Shown one piece after another: positions 25,663 to 35,468 of a DNA stretch of 64,000 nt; the first letter of the stretch is position 1; each line of letters opens with the position of its first letter. Below the pieces are notes generated by a model, which was not told the DNA's origin, did not search any database, and worked only from the letters and a program-made list of their open reading frames with translations. The position numbers and the translations under genes are program-made. The stretch is from Nostoc sp. MG11 (GTDB lineage Bacteria; Cyanobacteriota; Cyanobacteriia; Cyanobacteriales; Nostocaceae), in the NCBI RefSeq assembly GCF_014904695.1, contig NZ_JACXXN010000002.1, positions 1 to 64,000 of the forward strand, written 5' to 3'.

Positions 25663-26796
25663 TTACGCTGCTATGCTTCCATTCAGGATGCGAGGGAGGA
25701 ATAAATCGCGGGCTTGGCTAAGGTCATTATTATATTTTTTCAGCAATTCAATTTCTATAAGAACTGAATTTGCAAAATTATTAAATTTATGCTGAAGCTG
25801 CTCATCAGGAATAAGAATTTTAACTCCGTGGATTACATTTCTATTTAAAGTTGGCACTGCTGTACCTGCTTGATAACTGCTTAGATCCATCTGTGAGAGT
25901 AGACAATAGGTAAAAGGTAGCGTAACTTTTTTAAACTCCTTTACCTAAAGCGTGGTGTTCAAGGGCCAGAAGTCTTTATGTATGTACATTACAGTTCCTA
26001 CAGTTCCACTTCTTCCGGTTACAATACCAGGAGCTTTTACTTTAGGTGTATCATGAAATCCATTAATTCCAGTTGATGCATATACAGGGATATCTCCAGA
26101 TTTTCGGTCTTTGCTTGGAAGATCAAAACCTCTCTGAAGTATTAAAGCTTCACTAAAATCTATACGATTCCACCCCTCTGGAATGCCATCAACTACCTTC
26201 ACCGACTCGTAGCCAGGGAAGTGCAGACGCACAAACCATTCTTTGTAAAGCTGGTGGATAGACTCTTGCAGCAGTGCTATTCGGCGGTTGTTGTTGTCGA
26301 TGAGATTGTCGTATGTTGAGAGGATGTCAGCTATGCGTTGTTGGGTTGTAAGTGGCGGAGTCAATATCGAAAAAGTTAGCAGTTTTTGTAGACTCAAATT
26401 ATCCTGAGCAGCACCTTGTGCAATCTGTTTGTATCGTGCTTGTACAGTATCAAAGAAGTATTTGATATATCGCACATCACATATATGAGGATTAGCTATA
26501 AATCCAATGATACTGTATGGAAAACAAGCATTGAAAGAAAGAATAGCTGTGTCAGCAATATTTGCTGCAATTGTTATACATAAAGTACCTGCTGACCAAA
26601 GACGGCTTTGAGATAATCCTTTTTCATTGTATGTTTGTGTATAAGATCTAATATAAAAATGAGAGTGCTTTACGTCTCCGGTCTGAATAAAAGGATAATT
26701 TCCTCCATACAGAGACTCATCATCATGCGGTCTATGACGAGACCTACCTCTAGACACATATCCTAGTTCATCGAGTTTACGCTCAGCCCACGTCAT
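25663..26796 (-). pseudogene. hsdS: hsdS specificity subunit with one in-frame TAG
   Basis: HsdS gives a type I system its DNA target through two recognition domains. Here the frame from 26796 (MTWAERKLDELGYVSRGRS) covers the first recognition domain, the conserved helix 'QQRIADILSTYDNLIDNNNR', a second recognition domain ('GRSGTVGTVMYIHKDFWPLN') and then TAG at 25945-25947. Without any shift, the same frame continues VKEFKKV, 'DLSSYQAGTAVPTLNRNVI' and a second conserved helix to the natural end, RILNGSIAA. So one nonsense codon (probably from Trp) splits an otherwise full-length gene of about 377 codons. It overlaps hsdM by 4 bp, the usual operon arrangement. Confidence 0.9.
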
Positions 26797-28912
26797 ATCC
26801 CCAACTCCTCAAAATTCGCCGCAATAGCCGCCGCTAACTCCACCGCCTCCTCATTCAAACTCGCCAACTCTAAATGAATTTCCCGCATTCTCTCCTCAAA
26901 ATCATCCTCATCTTCCCCATCCAAAGCTGTCACACCCACATATCGCCCAGGTGTTAAACTACTATCCTGCTTGGCAATTTCATCACGAGTTACCAATTTA
27001 CACAACCCCGGTACATCCACAAACACCGCTTCGGGAAACCGAGTTTGTAACCAGGTGACTTGCGCTTTCAAATACAGCGTAGACTTAATAGCAGAAATAG
27101 CCGTATCTCGACCTATATCAAGTACATCACGTTGTTTTTTTATTTCTTTCGCGTCCCAACTTTCTTGTTTACGCGCGTCTAGCTTTTTCTCTGCAAGTTC
27201 CACAGCACGGGTGGCGAGTTTATGCACTTCGTTGATGTGCTTTTGCAGAGTTTTCAATTGCGGAATAAATTGTACAAACTTTGCTGCACAGTCTTTTTGC
27301 GCTTCGTTAGTAGACAGTGATTCAGTTTGAGTTACAAAGCACGCAAGATGCATTTGTAATTCACTAATTAAATCTTGTCTCGCCGCAGCAAATTCTTTAA
27401 TTCCCGTCTCCAACTCTAATAAAGTAGCGCGGAAAGTCTCTACATTCTCATTGGCAATATCTTCAGCAACTAATTCCTCAGCTTGCGGTAACTCCTTTAA
27501 TAAAGGAAGGGAAGCACCAAGATGATCGCTAAAAATCTGCAATAATTGCATCAACTTAGCTAAGGGTGACTCTAACTGAGTTAGTACATCTTCAATAGTC
27601 CCCGCTTTTTGATGCGTTTTGTTTAAATATTCCCGCACCAACCCTAAATAACGTTCTTGCTGACCGCGATACAACCAAGCGATCGCAGTGATATTCTGGA
27701 GCTGTTCTTCACTAAAATCGCGGATTTTGCGCGTCACTACCCGGTAAACATTCCGCGCATCAATCATCAACACCTTGTCTTTGCGTTCCGCTGGTTTTCC
27801 CTTGTCAAAAAACCACAAGGTACAAGGTAGAGATTTTGTGTAAAAAAAGTTTGTGCCAATAGAGATAATCATATCCACTGCTTGAGTGGCGATCAACTCT
27901 TCTCGAATTTCCTTTTCTCCATGTCCCGCATCAGAAGCATAACTTGCCATCACAAACCCCGCCCTACCTCGCTCATTTAAAAACTGTAAAAATACTGTAT
28001 TTATAAGTAATTTTCATTACTCACAGCTTTAGTTTTTGCAGCAATCCCCGGTATCTTTTTGTCACTAAACAATCGAGGGTCAGTCTTCACCTTCTCTGGA
28101 CTTACTCCATCGACATTAAACGGCGGGTTAGACATGACAAAATCACATTTTCCCAGCAACTCTTCCCAGCGATCGTAAAAAGTATTATTCTGGCGAATGA
28201 TCCCTTCTAAAGCATGTACTGCTGGGTTCATCCGCGATAGACGCGTATTAGTATCAGACTTTTCCTGTCCGTAAAAAGTAATTTTTGCGGCTGTCTTGGA
28301 AACTCCCCTCAAGTCGGTAAAGTCGCCCACAGAAGTTTTTGCTGCATCATCACCGCGATTTTCGAGAAAATGCCCCGTCTGCACAAACATACCCGCACTC
28401 CCGCAAGCTGGGTCTAGGACATTTCCCCGGTCAGGTTCAATCATATTTACAATTGTGCGTACCAAAGAAGGTGGTGTAAAAAATTCCCCTCCTTCCTGCG
28501 CGCCACTCATAGCAAACTTATTCAGAAAATACTCGTAAATTCGCCCAAACACATCACCCGTCGCCGTGCGTAACTCTTCCCGGTCAAAAATTCGCACCAA
28601 GTTGTACAGCAAATCTTGCTCAAAACTGGTGTAATCTTTTGGCAACACCCCCTGCAACATCTCGACTTCATCCTCAATGGCTTTCATCGCTGTATTAATG
28701 GCACTGCCAATATCTGCTTTTTCTGCCAAATTCAGCAGAGCATCATACTGAGCTTCTAGTGGTAAAAAAATCGCTGACTTGCTTTTAAAGTCATCTTTAG
28801 CGATCGCGCGTTTTCTCCCACCCCGTGATGGTAAACTCTCCTCAATCTCCACCTTTACAGCATTGAAGCGATTTGTTGCATGGCGGAGAAAGATTAACCC
28901 TAGTACGGGCAT
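26793..28912 (-). pseudogene. hsdM: hsdM methyltransferase subunit with in-frame TAA and lost N-terminus
   Basis: HsdM makes N6-methyladenine for a type I system. Residues encoded by 28001-28912 contain the SAM-binding DPACGSAGMF and the catalytic SNPPFN. The frame is then stopped by TAA at 28001-28003 in 'NENYL*IQYFYSFLNERG' and continues in the same frame 'RAGFVMASYASDAGHGEKEI', followed by a long coiled C-terminal region to 26793. The stop replaces what is usually Trp. At the 5' end, ATG 28912 is directly preceded by an in-frame TAA and the family's first helical segment (about 30-40 residues before VLGLIFLR) is missing. So it is a double lesion. Confidence 0.9.
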
Positions 28913-29054
28913 TTAGATGTCGGTAACTCGGGCAAAGAGAGAATTATATCGTGTCCAGTTGGGCAATGTGCCACGTTTACAATGGGGACAGGGACACACT
29001 TGTTTGAAAGCACCCTTATAATTATTTCTTTAGTGCGATCGCAGGAGGCAAAAC

Positions 29055-29795
29055 ATGAGCTTAGCTGGGTTAAGAATTGTGTTGGTAGAGCCAGCTGGGC
29101 CCTTAAATGTTGGGGCGATTGCCAGAGTCATGAAAAATTTCGGACTACATCATTTAGTATTAGTAAATCCTCAGTGCAATCCGCTGTCGATGGAAGCTTT
29201 AAAGATGGCAGTCCATGCTAAAGAAATTTTAGAATCTGCGGTATTGGTAGCAACTTTACCAGAAGCGTTGCAGGGATGTGTACGGGCGATCGCCACCACC
29301 GGGCGCGTTCGGAGTTGGGAAATGCCTTTAGAAAACCCTCGCACTGCGTTACCCTGGTTACTGGAGGAACCAGAAAAACCCGCAGCCCTAATTTTTGGCA
29401 GGGAAGACCGGGGATTAAGCAATGAAGAATTAAATTATGCTCAGCGGTTTGTTTGCATTCCCACAAATCAGAATTATCTATCTCTGAATTTGGCTACTGC
29501 TGTGGCAATCTGCTGTTATGAACTGGCACAATGTGCAGAGTTACCTGAGACTCAGACCCAATCTCAATCTGATCTCGCACCTTTGGATGTTGTGGAAGCA
29601 TACTACCAGCAACTAGAATCGCTACTGTTGAAAATAGGTTATCTTTATCCGCATACGGCAGCTAGTCGTATGGAAAAATTCCGCCAACTGTACAATCGCG
29701 CTCACCTGGAAACAGGCGAAGTAGCAATGCTCCGCGGGATTATGCATCAGGTTGAATGGGCGCTTAAAAACCAGATTGATAGTGAAAACTTGTAA
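29055..29795 (+). CDS. trmJ: RNA methyltransferase, TrmH/TrmJ (SPOUT) family
   Basis: 246 residues. SPOUT-fold 2'-O-methyltransferase motifs: 'LVEPAGPLNVGAIARVMKNF' (motif 1), 'ALIFGREDRGLSNEE' (motif 2) and 'IPTNQNYLSLNLATAVAICC' (motif 3, the SAM-binding knot). The C-terminal extension (about 165-245) matches TrmJ, which methylates ribose at position 32 of tRNAs. GCAGGAGG sits 6-13 bases before ATG 29055. The family is not part of the restriction cluster it adjoins, so this marks the return to core genome. tRNA versus rRNA target is inferred from family membership only. Confidence 0.87.
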   Translation: MSLAGLRIVLVEPAGPLNVGAIARVMKNFGLHHLVLVNPQCNPLSMEALKMAVHAKEILESAVLVATLPEALQGCVRAIATTGRVRSWEMPLENPRTALPWLLEEPEKPAALIFGREDRGLSNEELNYAQRFVCIPTNQNYLSLNLATAVAICCYELAQCAELPETQTQSQSDLAPLDVVEAYYQQLESLLLKIGYLYPHTAASRMEKFRQLYNRAHLETGEVAMLRGIMHQVEWALKNQIDSENL

Positions 29796-29970
29796 CTCAT
29801 TGTTTAATATGTATCCAATCATCTCCCAAAACGAAGAATATGGCTTAGACTTATAAACACAAAAATGCTACTTAGTAGCAGAGAGGATTTGAGTATCAAA
29901 GTATTTGAAGATTAAGTTTTGGGTCAGGAATCTGCAATAAATAAAGTCAAGCGTGTCACAAGGAGTAGCG

Positions 29971-31533
29971 GTGTCAGAGTCGAGTGACAAACTAACAGCT
30001 TTCTCGCGGCGTCAACCTTTAAATAGTCGCCAGCGTCCACTCATTCAAAAAGTGGGACAGAAGAAAGTGAAAAACCAGCAACAGAGTGCTACTGGTGGAG
30101 ATGTAGGGTTAACACGCCCAAAAAATGGTATCAGTCCTCCCTCAATCCCTACTGGTACACGGAGGGTTAAGGGGTTAGTCATGCCAGCAGCAGTGAAACC
30201 AATTCCGACTGCAAAGGGGAAGATTCCACCCTTGAAACCGGGTGCTGTCAAGTCAAAAACAGTGCGTGTAGAAAAGCAGTTGTTGCCGAAAAAAGGCAGA
30301 CCAGTATCGCGTAAGACGCGGTTAAAGCCAATGGCAAGAACTATGTTGTACGTCCTGCGATTATTAATTGTGGGAGTTGGTATTGGCGCGATTATCGGCA
30401 CAGTGTTGTCAATATTAGACCCTGCTAATCGGATCAGCACAACTTCGTCGGGGCAATCTAATACTAATGTTGGTGTTGGGCGATCGCAACCACAACCTAC
30501 CCAAAATCAATCAGTTTCGAGTTTATATCTCTCCCAAGAAATTACTTCCCTAAAAAATGCTGTGCAAAATCTGGCAGCAGCTAACTCAGATCTAACACCT
30601 GGAGCATTCTTAGTAGATTTAGACACTGGGGCTTACGTGGATGTGAATGGTTCCGCCAGTTTTCCAGCGGCTAGCACGATTAAAGTGCCGATTCTGATTG
30701 CTTTTTTCCAAGATGTAGATGCCGGGAAAATCCGCCTAGATGAAATGCTGACCATGCAACAGGAAATGATGGCTGGCGGCTCAGGAAATCTGCAATACAA
30801 ACCAGCAGGAACTAAGTACTCCGCTTTAGAAGTCGCAACTAAAATGATTACAATCAGCGACAACACAGCGACAAATATATTAATTGCCCATATGGGAGGC
30901 ATGGAGGTGCTAAACCAACGTTTTCGCAGTTGGGGATTGACAACCACAACAATTCGTAATCAACTTCCAGATTTACAAGGGACAAATACTACCAGTCCCA
31001 AAGAATTGGGGAATTTGATCGCTATTGTGAATCAGGGTAATTTGGTGAGTATGCGATCGCGCGATCTAATCCTTGATATCATGCGCCGAACTGAGAAAGA
31101 TAATTTACTGCCATCCGGTTTAGGCACAGGTGCAAGGATATACCACAAAACGGGCGATATTGGGACAATGCTGGCGGATGCCGGTTTGGTTGATATCCCA
31201 ACTGGCAAGCGCTACATAGCCGCTGTCATGGTACAACGCCCCACCAACGATCCTCGCGCCGAAAAACTGATTAGCTCAATTTCTCGTGCTGCTTACGAAC
31301 AATTTAGCCAAAATGCTGTCACACCAAATAATACGCCGACTACCATACCTGGAACTAGTTATCAATCCCCAGTTATAACTCCTCCTCTCCCCAACCCTAC
31401 AACAACTAATATGCCCATCAGCGGCTATCAGTCTCCAATAATAGCTCCTCCACCCAATGGCATGGGAAGTACTACACCCATAAATGGTTATCCATCTCCA
31501 GCGATGAATCCCCAATATTATCCCCCAAGATAA
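29971..31533 (+). CDS. Class A beta-lactamase-like serine hydrolase, membrane-anchored
   Basis: About 520 residues. The basic, Pro-rich N-terminal about 115 residues are cytoplasmic. One transmembrane helix follows ('MLYVLRLLIVGVGIGAIIGT'), then a class A beta-lactamase-like domain with active-site Ser in STIK (about 237-240), SDN ('TISDNTAT') and KTG ('YHKTGDIG'). No clear Glu166-type omega loop is evident, so it may be a peptidoglycan-related or other hydrolase rather than an antibiotic-destroying enzyme. The last about 75 residues repeat a Pro-rich unit (SYQSPVITPP, GYQSPIIAPP, GYPSPAMNP). I chose GTG 29971, preceded by AAGGAG at 29960-29965; another GTG lies at 29953. Confidence 0.83.
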   Translation: MSESSDKLTAFSRRQPLNSRQRPLIQKVGQKKVKNQQQSATGGDVGLTRPKNGISPPSIPTGTRRVKGLVMPAAVKPIPTAKGKIPPLKPGAVKSKTVRVEKQLLPKKGRPVSRKTRLKPMARTMLYVLRLLIVGVGIGAIIGTVLSILDPANRISTTSSGQSNTNVGVGRSQPQPTQNQSVSSLYLSQEITSLKNAVQNLAAANSDLTPGAFLVDLDTGAYVDVNGSASFPAASTIKVPILIAFFQDVDAGKIRLDEMLTMQQEMMAGGSGNLQYKPAGTKYSALEVATKMITISDNTATNILIAHMGGMEVLNQRFRSWGLTTTTIRNQLPDLQGTNTTSPKELGNLIAIVNQGNLVSMRSRDLILDIMRRTEKDNLLPSGLGTGARIYHKTGDIGTMLADAGLVDIPTGKRYIAAVMVQRPTNDPRAEKLISSISRAAYEQFSQNAVTPNNTPTTIPGTSYQSPVITPPLPNPTTTNMPISGYQSPIIAPPPNGMGSTTPINGYPSPAMNPQYYPPR

Positions 31534-31550
31534 TTTAGGATTTTATGAGT

Positions 31551-32282
31551 CTATGACTTAGTGCAAAAGAAAATATCTTCATTTTCATCAATTCTCATCC
31601 ATTCTATTTCCTCCTGCTTAACAACTTCAGTAACTTTAATACGTTTGACGTTAAATCCAGCATCAATTAGACGTTGCTCGTAATCTTGACCGTAGCATCT
31701 AACGTGATCGGATTGACCAAATGCTTTTGCTCTTTCAGAAGGATCTATAATTGCTGGATCTTCATAAGTAGTTTCTAACATTATTGGTACTTGTAGGACA
31801 GCCCAACCTTCATAAGTTAAGACCCGATAAAATTCGCGCATTGCCTTGCGATCATCTAAAACGTGTTCAAGAACGTGGCTGCAATAAATTACATCAAAAG
31901 TATTATCTGGATATTGAATATTCGTAATATCCATCTTTACCATAGCGGCAGGATTATCAATATCTGCGGACAAATATTCTAAATTCTGCATTCCACTCAG
32001 TCGAGTAGCTAAACACCCTTCTGGTGCAACGTGGAGCATTTTTTTCTGATTTGAATCAAAAAGATTAGTTTTCTTTTGAAAGAATAACCAAATTAGTCGA
32101 TGTCTTTCTACTGAATCGCAGATAGGACACCTAACATCCAGTCTGCGGGGATAGCCATATGGTAGAAAAGATCGCAAATTGCTTTGGCAAATCGGACAAA
32201 AACGAGCATTCCCAAAAAACAGAACTTGTCCTATAGGCCCTTTGACAACTTCGCGAGCCAAAGATCTAATTATTAAATTCAT
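31551..32282 (-). CDS. SAM-dependent methyltransferase with N-terminal zinc-ribbon-like motif
   Basis: 243 residues. Two CPxC pairs ('FCPICQSN' and 'RCPICDSVERHRL') form a probable zinc site at about residues 30-62. A class I methyltransferase fold follows: 'MLHVAPEGCLATRL', 'LSADIDNP', 'DNTFDVIYCSHVLEHVLDD' and 'LTYEGWAVLQVP'. This architecture is common among methyltransferases acting on sugars or small molecules in cell-surface loci. The substrate is unknown. It converges with the hydrolase gene 18 bp away. Confidence 0.85.
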   Translation of the reverse strand: MNLIIRSLAREVVKGPIGQVLFFGNARFCPICQSNLRSFLPYGYPRRLDVRCPICDSVERHRLIWLFFQKKTNLFDSNQKKMLHVAPEGCLATRLSGMQNLEYLSADIDNPAAMVKMDITNIQYPDNTFDVIYCSHVLEHVLDDRKAMREFYRVLTYEGWAVLQVPIMLETTYEDPAIIDPSERAKAFGQSDHVRCYGQDYEQRLIDAGFNVKRIKVTEVVKQEEIEWMRIDENEDIFFCTKS

Positions 32283-32318
32283 GATTTGTGGTTCATCTAA
32301 ATAAAGAGAACATCAGTT

Positions 32319-32361
32319 GGTATTTAAGACGGCAATTCAGGAAATTGTCGTCTTAAATACC
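32319..32361. other. Near-perfect 19-bp inverted repeat (long hairpin)
   Basis: GGTATTTAAGACGGCAATT (32319-32337) pairs with AATTGTCGTCTTAAATACC (32343-32361) across a 5-nt loop with one G-T pair. It lies upstream of the methyltransferase start and downstream of dprA. No T-run follows, so it is not a typical terminator. The rest of the 32283-32610 gap is AT-rich with nothing else I can name. Confidence 0.75.
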
Positions 32362-32610
32362 TAACTCACCGATAATAAATTCCGCTGCTAGTACCATTTC
32401 GAGTTTTTCAAAGTACTTGAGCGTAGGATTAAATGTTGGATACTGGAAATATCATGAATAAATTTATTGACTTATAATCAAGATATTTCACACTATTAAT
32501 ACCCAGTTGGCTCATTGACAAACTTGGCAAATTTATCCAAATAAAATTCCATACAATTTATTTTGTCATAGAGCAATTCTCATATTTAAAAATTAATATA
32601 TCTTAAACTT

Positions 32611-33768
32611 TTAACTTTTCTGATACCGCATTCCTGGCAGTTGGGAAATTAAACCCATAAGTTCCAACTGTAATAAAGCACTGGAAACTGAGCTAGCAGG
32701 CAAATCTGTTTGTTGAACAATAAAATCAAAGGGTAGAGCATCACAAGTAAGTGCATCCATTACCCTTTGTAGTTCTGGCGATAAATCAGGCAAACTTAAC
32801 TGCTCAAATATTGGTGATACCTCCATTACATCAAGTTGTGGAACTGCTCCCAACATAGTTAACAGTTCGTCTATTTCCTTAAGAATAAAAGAAGCTCCTT
32901 GATTTAGTAACTTTAAACAACCTTGAGCCGGGTTATCATCTAGCCTTCCAGGTAGTGCATAGACATCTCGACCAAATTCATTTGCATAGGTAGCTGTAAT
33001 TAAAGCACCAGATTTCAAAGGTGCTTCCATTACCAAGATGGCACGGCTTAAACCTGCAATAATCCGGTTGCGGCGAGGAAAGTGAGTGCGATCGGGTGGG
33101 GTTTTTGTTGGATATTCACTCACAACTAACCCAGCAGTCAAAATATGTTTGTACAGATCTCGATTTTTGTGTGGATAGATGACATCTACACCAGTACCTA
33201 AAACAGCGATCGTCCGTCCACCTGCTTTCATCGCGGCGGTATGGCTTTCTGTGTCAATTCCCTCCGCCATACCAGAAACAACTGTAAAACCATTTTTAGC
33301 CAAAGCTGTGCTAATTTGGCGAGTCCAACGAATACCATACTCCGATGGTTGGCGTGTCCCCACAATCCCAACCAGTGGTTTTTGTCCCAGATTTTCTTGC
33401 AGTTCAACTTCACCGCGATAGTACAAAATTGGCGGTGGGCTAGGAGTTTCCAGCAGCAAACGGGGATAATCTGTATCTGCTGGTGTCCAGAAATGCGAGT
33501 TTTCTTGCTGATGTTTGATGAATAGATTTTCTGGGTGTAGACGCGATCGCTGTTGTACTACTTTTTCCAATGTCTGAAAGCCAAAACCTTCAACTTCTCC
33601 CAATTGAGCCTTGCTAGCTTTCCAAGCTATTGCTAGCGTACCGAAATGCTGTTGCAACCGTCGCAGCAATACCGGGCCAATCCCAGAAATTTGCGACCAA
33701 GCTAGCCAATACGCACCCTCTTCTACCACAATTCCATCCTCACGCCTACTGGTTTGAGTATTCCCCAA
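32611..33768 (-). CDS. dprA: DNA processing protein DprA (Smf)
   Basis: Loads RecA on incoming single-stranded DNA during natural transformation. Residues about 20-75 are a helix-hairpin-helix/SAM-like region ('ISGIGPVLLRRLQQHFG'). A Rossmann-like domain follows with GTRQPSEYG, 'VVSGMAEGIDTESHTAAMKA', 'VLGTGVDVIYPHKNR' and 'THFPRRNRIIAGLS', and a C-terminal winged-helix region ('LPFDFIVQQTDLPASSVSSA'). Length is standard (about 385). The longest frame uses TTG 33768; GTG 33729, just before the conserved domain, is an equally good start. Supports possible competence, which is known in several cyanobacteria. Confidence 0.93.
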   Translation of the reverse strand: MGNTQTSRREDGIVVEEGAYWLAWSQISGIGPVLLRRLQQHFGTLAIAWKASKAQLGEVEGFGFQTLEKVVQQRSRLHPENLFIKHQQENSHFWTPADTDYPRLLLETPSPPPILYYRGEVELQENLGQKPLVGIVGTRQPSEYGIRWTRQISTALAKNGFTVVSGMAEGIDTESHTAAMKAGGRTIAVLGTGVDVIYPHKNRDLYKHILTAGLVVSEYPTKTPPDRTHFPRRNRIIAGLSRAILVMEAPLKSGALITATYANEFGRDVYALPGRLDDNPAQGCLKLLNQGASFILKEIDELLTMLGAVPQLDVMEVSPIFEQLSLPDLSPELQRVMDALTCDALPFDFIVQQTDLPASSVSSALLQLELMGLISQLPGMRYQKS

Positions 33769-33943
33769 ATTAGGCTTTTCTGTTTGTGTGCATGGATAGC
33801 AGGGGGGTAGGGGAAAGAATAATTAATGACAAATGACGAATTACGTAAAGCCTCCGGCATAGCTACGCTTAGAGCGCAGCGTGGCATAACCCATTACAAA
33901 TTACAAATTATGAATTATGAATTAGAGCGAAGCGACTTATCTC

Positions 33944-34633
33944 CTATGCTTTCCAATTGAAAAACCGAGCATAAATATAAGCGATAGTTTCTGACATGAT
34001 TGTCCGCACACCTTCGCTAGAAACCCACCACTTACTTGGATCGTAATTATTGTTTTTGGCTGCAATTACACCCACTTTAATTTGGGGAGCAAGTATTTGT
34101 TTGAATAACAGCCAACTCCTACGGGAATGAACGTCCCAGGAGAGAAGATTAATTGATTTTATCTTGATATCTGAATTAGATAGCCAGCGGCGAAACTCGG
34201 CAGCAGATGCATAACTACGATTCTTGATAACAGAAGGAGTAGGAACAGCTATCACTTTCTCTGATGCTAAACCGAGCTTTTTGAAGGTAGCGGCTGAAAC
34301 TTCTGCAAAGTTTTTGTATCCAATCAGATAACTTCCTCTATCTATGCTGCTTCCTGTAGTAATAATTAGGCGATAAGAACCACTATTAAACTCAGTCAAA
34401 GCTTGTTGTATTCCATAGTCTGGTACCCATCCTTCAACAACTAATGCATCTGCTGTTTTGATGGGAGAATTTACGGCTAGAAATGGGTGGATATGAGTAA
34501 TTAGCAAGAATATTAAAGAAGCGGCAGTAGCAATAAATATCAACCATCCCTGAGCCGTAAGTGTCCAGATTTGTTGGCGTTTAAGTAGCCGAAATTTGGG
34601 AATTTTTAGATATTTGTGAGATCTTCTCTGCAT
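33944..34633 (-). CDS. YdcF/SanA-like (DUF218) membrane protein
   Basis: 229 residues. A basic N-terminus is followed by one transmembrane helix (about 29-50). The DUF218 domain has 'ADALVVEGWVPDYGIQQALT', 'LIITTGSSIDRG', 'NRSYASAAEFRRWL' and 'INLLSWDVHSRRSWLLFKQI'. DUF218 members (SanA, ElyC, YdcF) are implicated in envelope integrity; the reaction is unknown. The start overlaps the end of the DUF2301 gene by one base, so the two are probably co-transcribed. Confidence 0.85.
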   Translation of the reverse strand: MQRRSHKYLKIPKFRLLKRQQIWTLTAQGWLIFIATAASLIFLLITHIHPFLAVNSPIKTADALVVEGWVPDYGIQQALTEFNSGSYRLIITTGSSIDRGSYLIGYKNFAEVSAATFKKLGLASEKVIAVPTPSVIKNRSYASAAEFRRWLSNSDIKIKSINLLSWDVHSRRSWLLFKQILAPQIKVGVIAAKNNNYDPSKWWVSSEGVRTIMSETIAYIYARFFNWKA

Positions 34634-35289
34634 TAAGCCTTTACTGAGCTTTGATTTTTCAAATAAGCAAATACAGATTTATCGCCGATATCAGGAGGAA
34701 TTGCTTGCACTACTTTACGCAAAGCAAATACTAGAAACAAAATTGCCCAAACTCCTAATAAAATCTGTTCTGCTTGAGTTGGTATAATGCCCACTAAATG
34801 TCCTAATAATAGTAGTGGTACAGTAATAGTTAATACCTTGGTTTCCAGACGATTAAAGCAAAAAGCTTCTTTGAAATAAATGCCTGTTAAAGCAACGAAA
34901 GTAAAACCAACTCCGAATAAAGTAACGGGATGATTGTAAACAGTAAGAGCCAAAGGTTCACTACTAGCCAGGGCGAAGGCTACAGCTGTAATGCTACCGA
35001 TCGCCCAAAAAATTTGCAACAATCGGTGTAGTGATGCCATGTAGATATGAATGGTAAATAAACTGACACCGAGAGCGAGACTAAAGCAGGCATATAACAG
35101 CGTCAGTGTGGTGAAAACATTCGGGTTATTGTTGAGCAAAACCAAAGCGCTGCCGATGGCAAAGCTAAGTGCAGCTACCATTAAACCAGCACGATAAATA
35201 ATTACGCCGGTGCGATCGCTCTGAGTAATTGTAAATTCCCCGAACTGACCTTGATAAATTTCTGGTGCGGATAGTGTTTGCGTAGTCAT
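34633..35289 (-). CDS. DUF2301 integral membrane protein
   Basis: 218 residues with a soluble first 28 residues ('IYQGQFGEFTITQSDRTGVI') and about six hydrophobic helices: near 32-52, 58-78, 85-105, 118-138, 150-168 and 172-192. 'GIYFKEAFCFNRLETK' in the middle is characteristic of the cyanobacterial DUF2301 family. No function is known. First gene of a pair with the DUF218 gene. Confidence 0.8.
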   Translation of the reverse strand: MTTQTLSAPEIYQGQFGEFTITQSDRTGVIIYRAGLMVAALSFAIGSALVLLNNNPNVFTTLTLLYACFSLALGVSLFTIHIYMASLHRLLQIFWAIGSITAVAFALASSEPLALTVYNHPVTLFGVGFTFVALTGIYFKEAFCFNRLETKVLTITVPLLLLGHLVGIIPTQAEQILLGVWAILFLVFALRKVVQAIPPDIGDKSVFAYLKNQSSVKA

Positions 35290-35331
35290 ATAAAAGCAAT
35301 GAGTAAGGATAGCCAGTAGTTTGCGCTGCTG

Positions 35332-35357
35332 ATTCCCTTGTCAAGTGCGAAGGGAAT
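35332..35357 (-). terminator. Hairpin after the SAM hydrolase gene
   Basis: ATTCCCTT (35332-35339) pairs with AAGGGAAT (35350-35357) with a 10-nt loop. It lies between two minus-strand genes, 112 bp past the end of the SAM hydrolase gene. The T-run is weak, so the call is tentative. Confidence 0.4.
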
Positions 35358-35468
35358 TTACTGACTGGTTACTTTTATTATGATGGGCAATCAGGCTAAC
35401 TTAGCATCATAATATTTCTTCGCTTGCAACAGGTAGGAGTAACAAGCACTTTGGAGCTTAGTTATTTC

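Noticed and set aside
24993-28003. Stop-codon readthrough or recoding in the restriction operon
   Set aside because: TAA and TAG are both used, hsdR is truncated and frameshifted, and hsdM has lost its N-terminus; decay explains this better, though the mutation pattern is kept as a finding.
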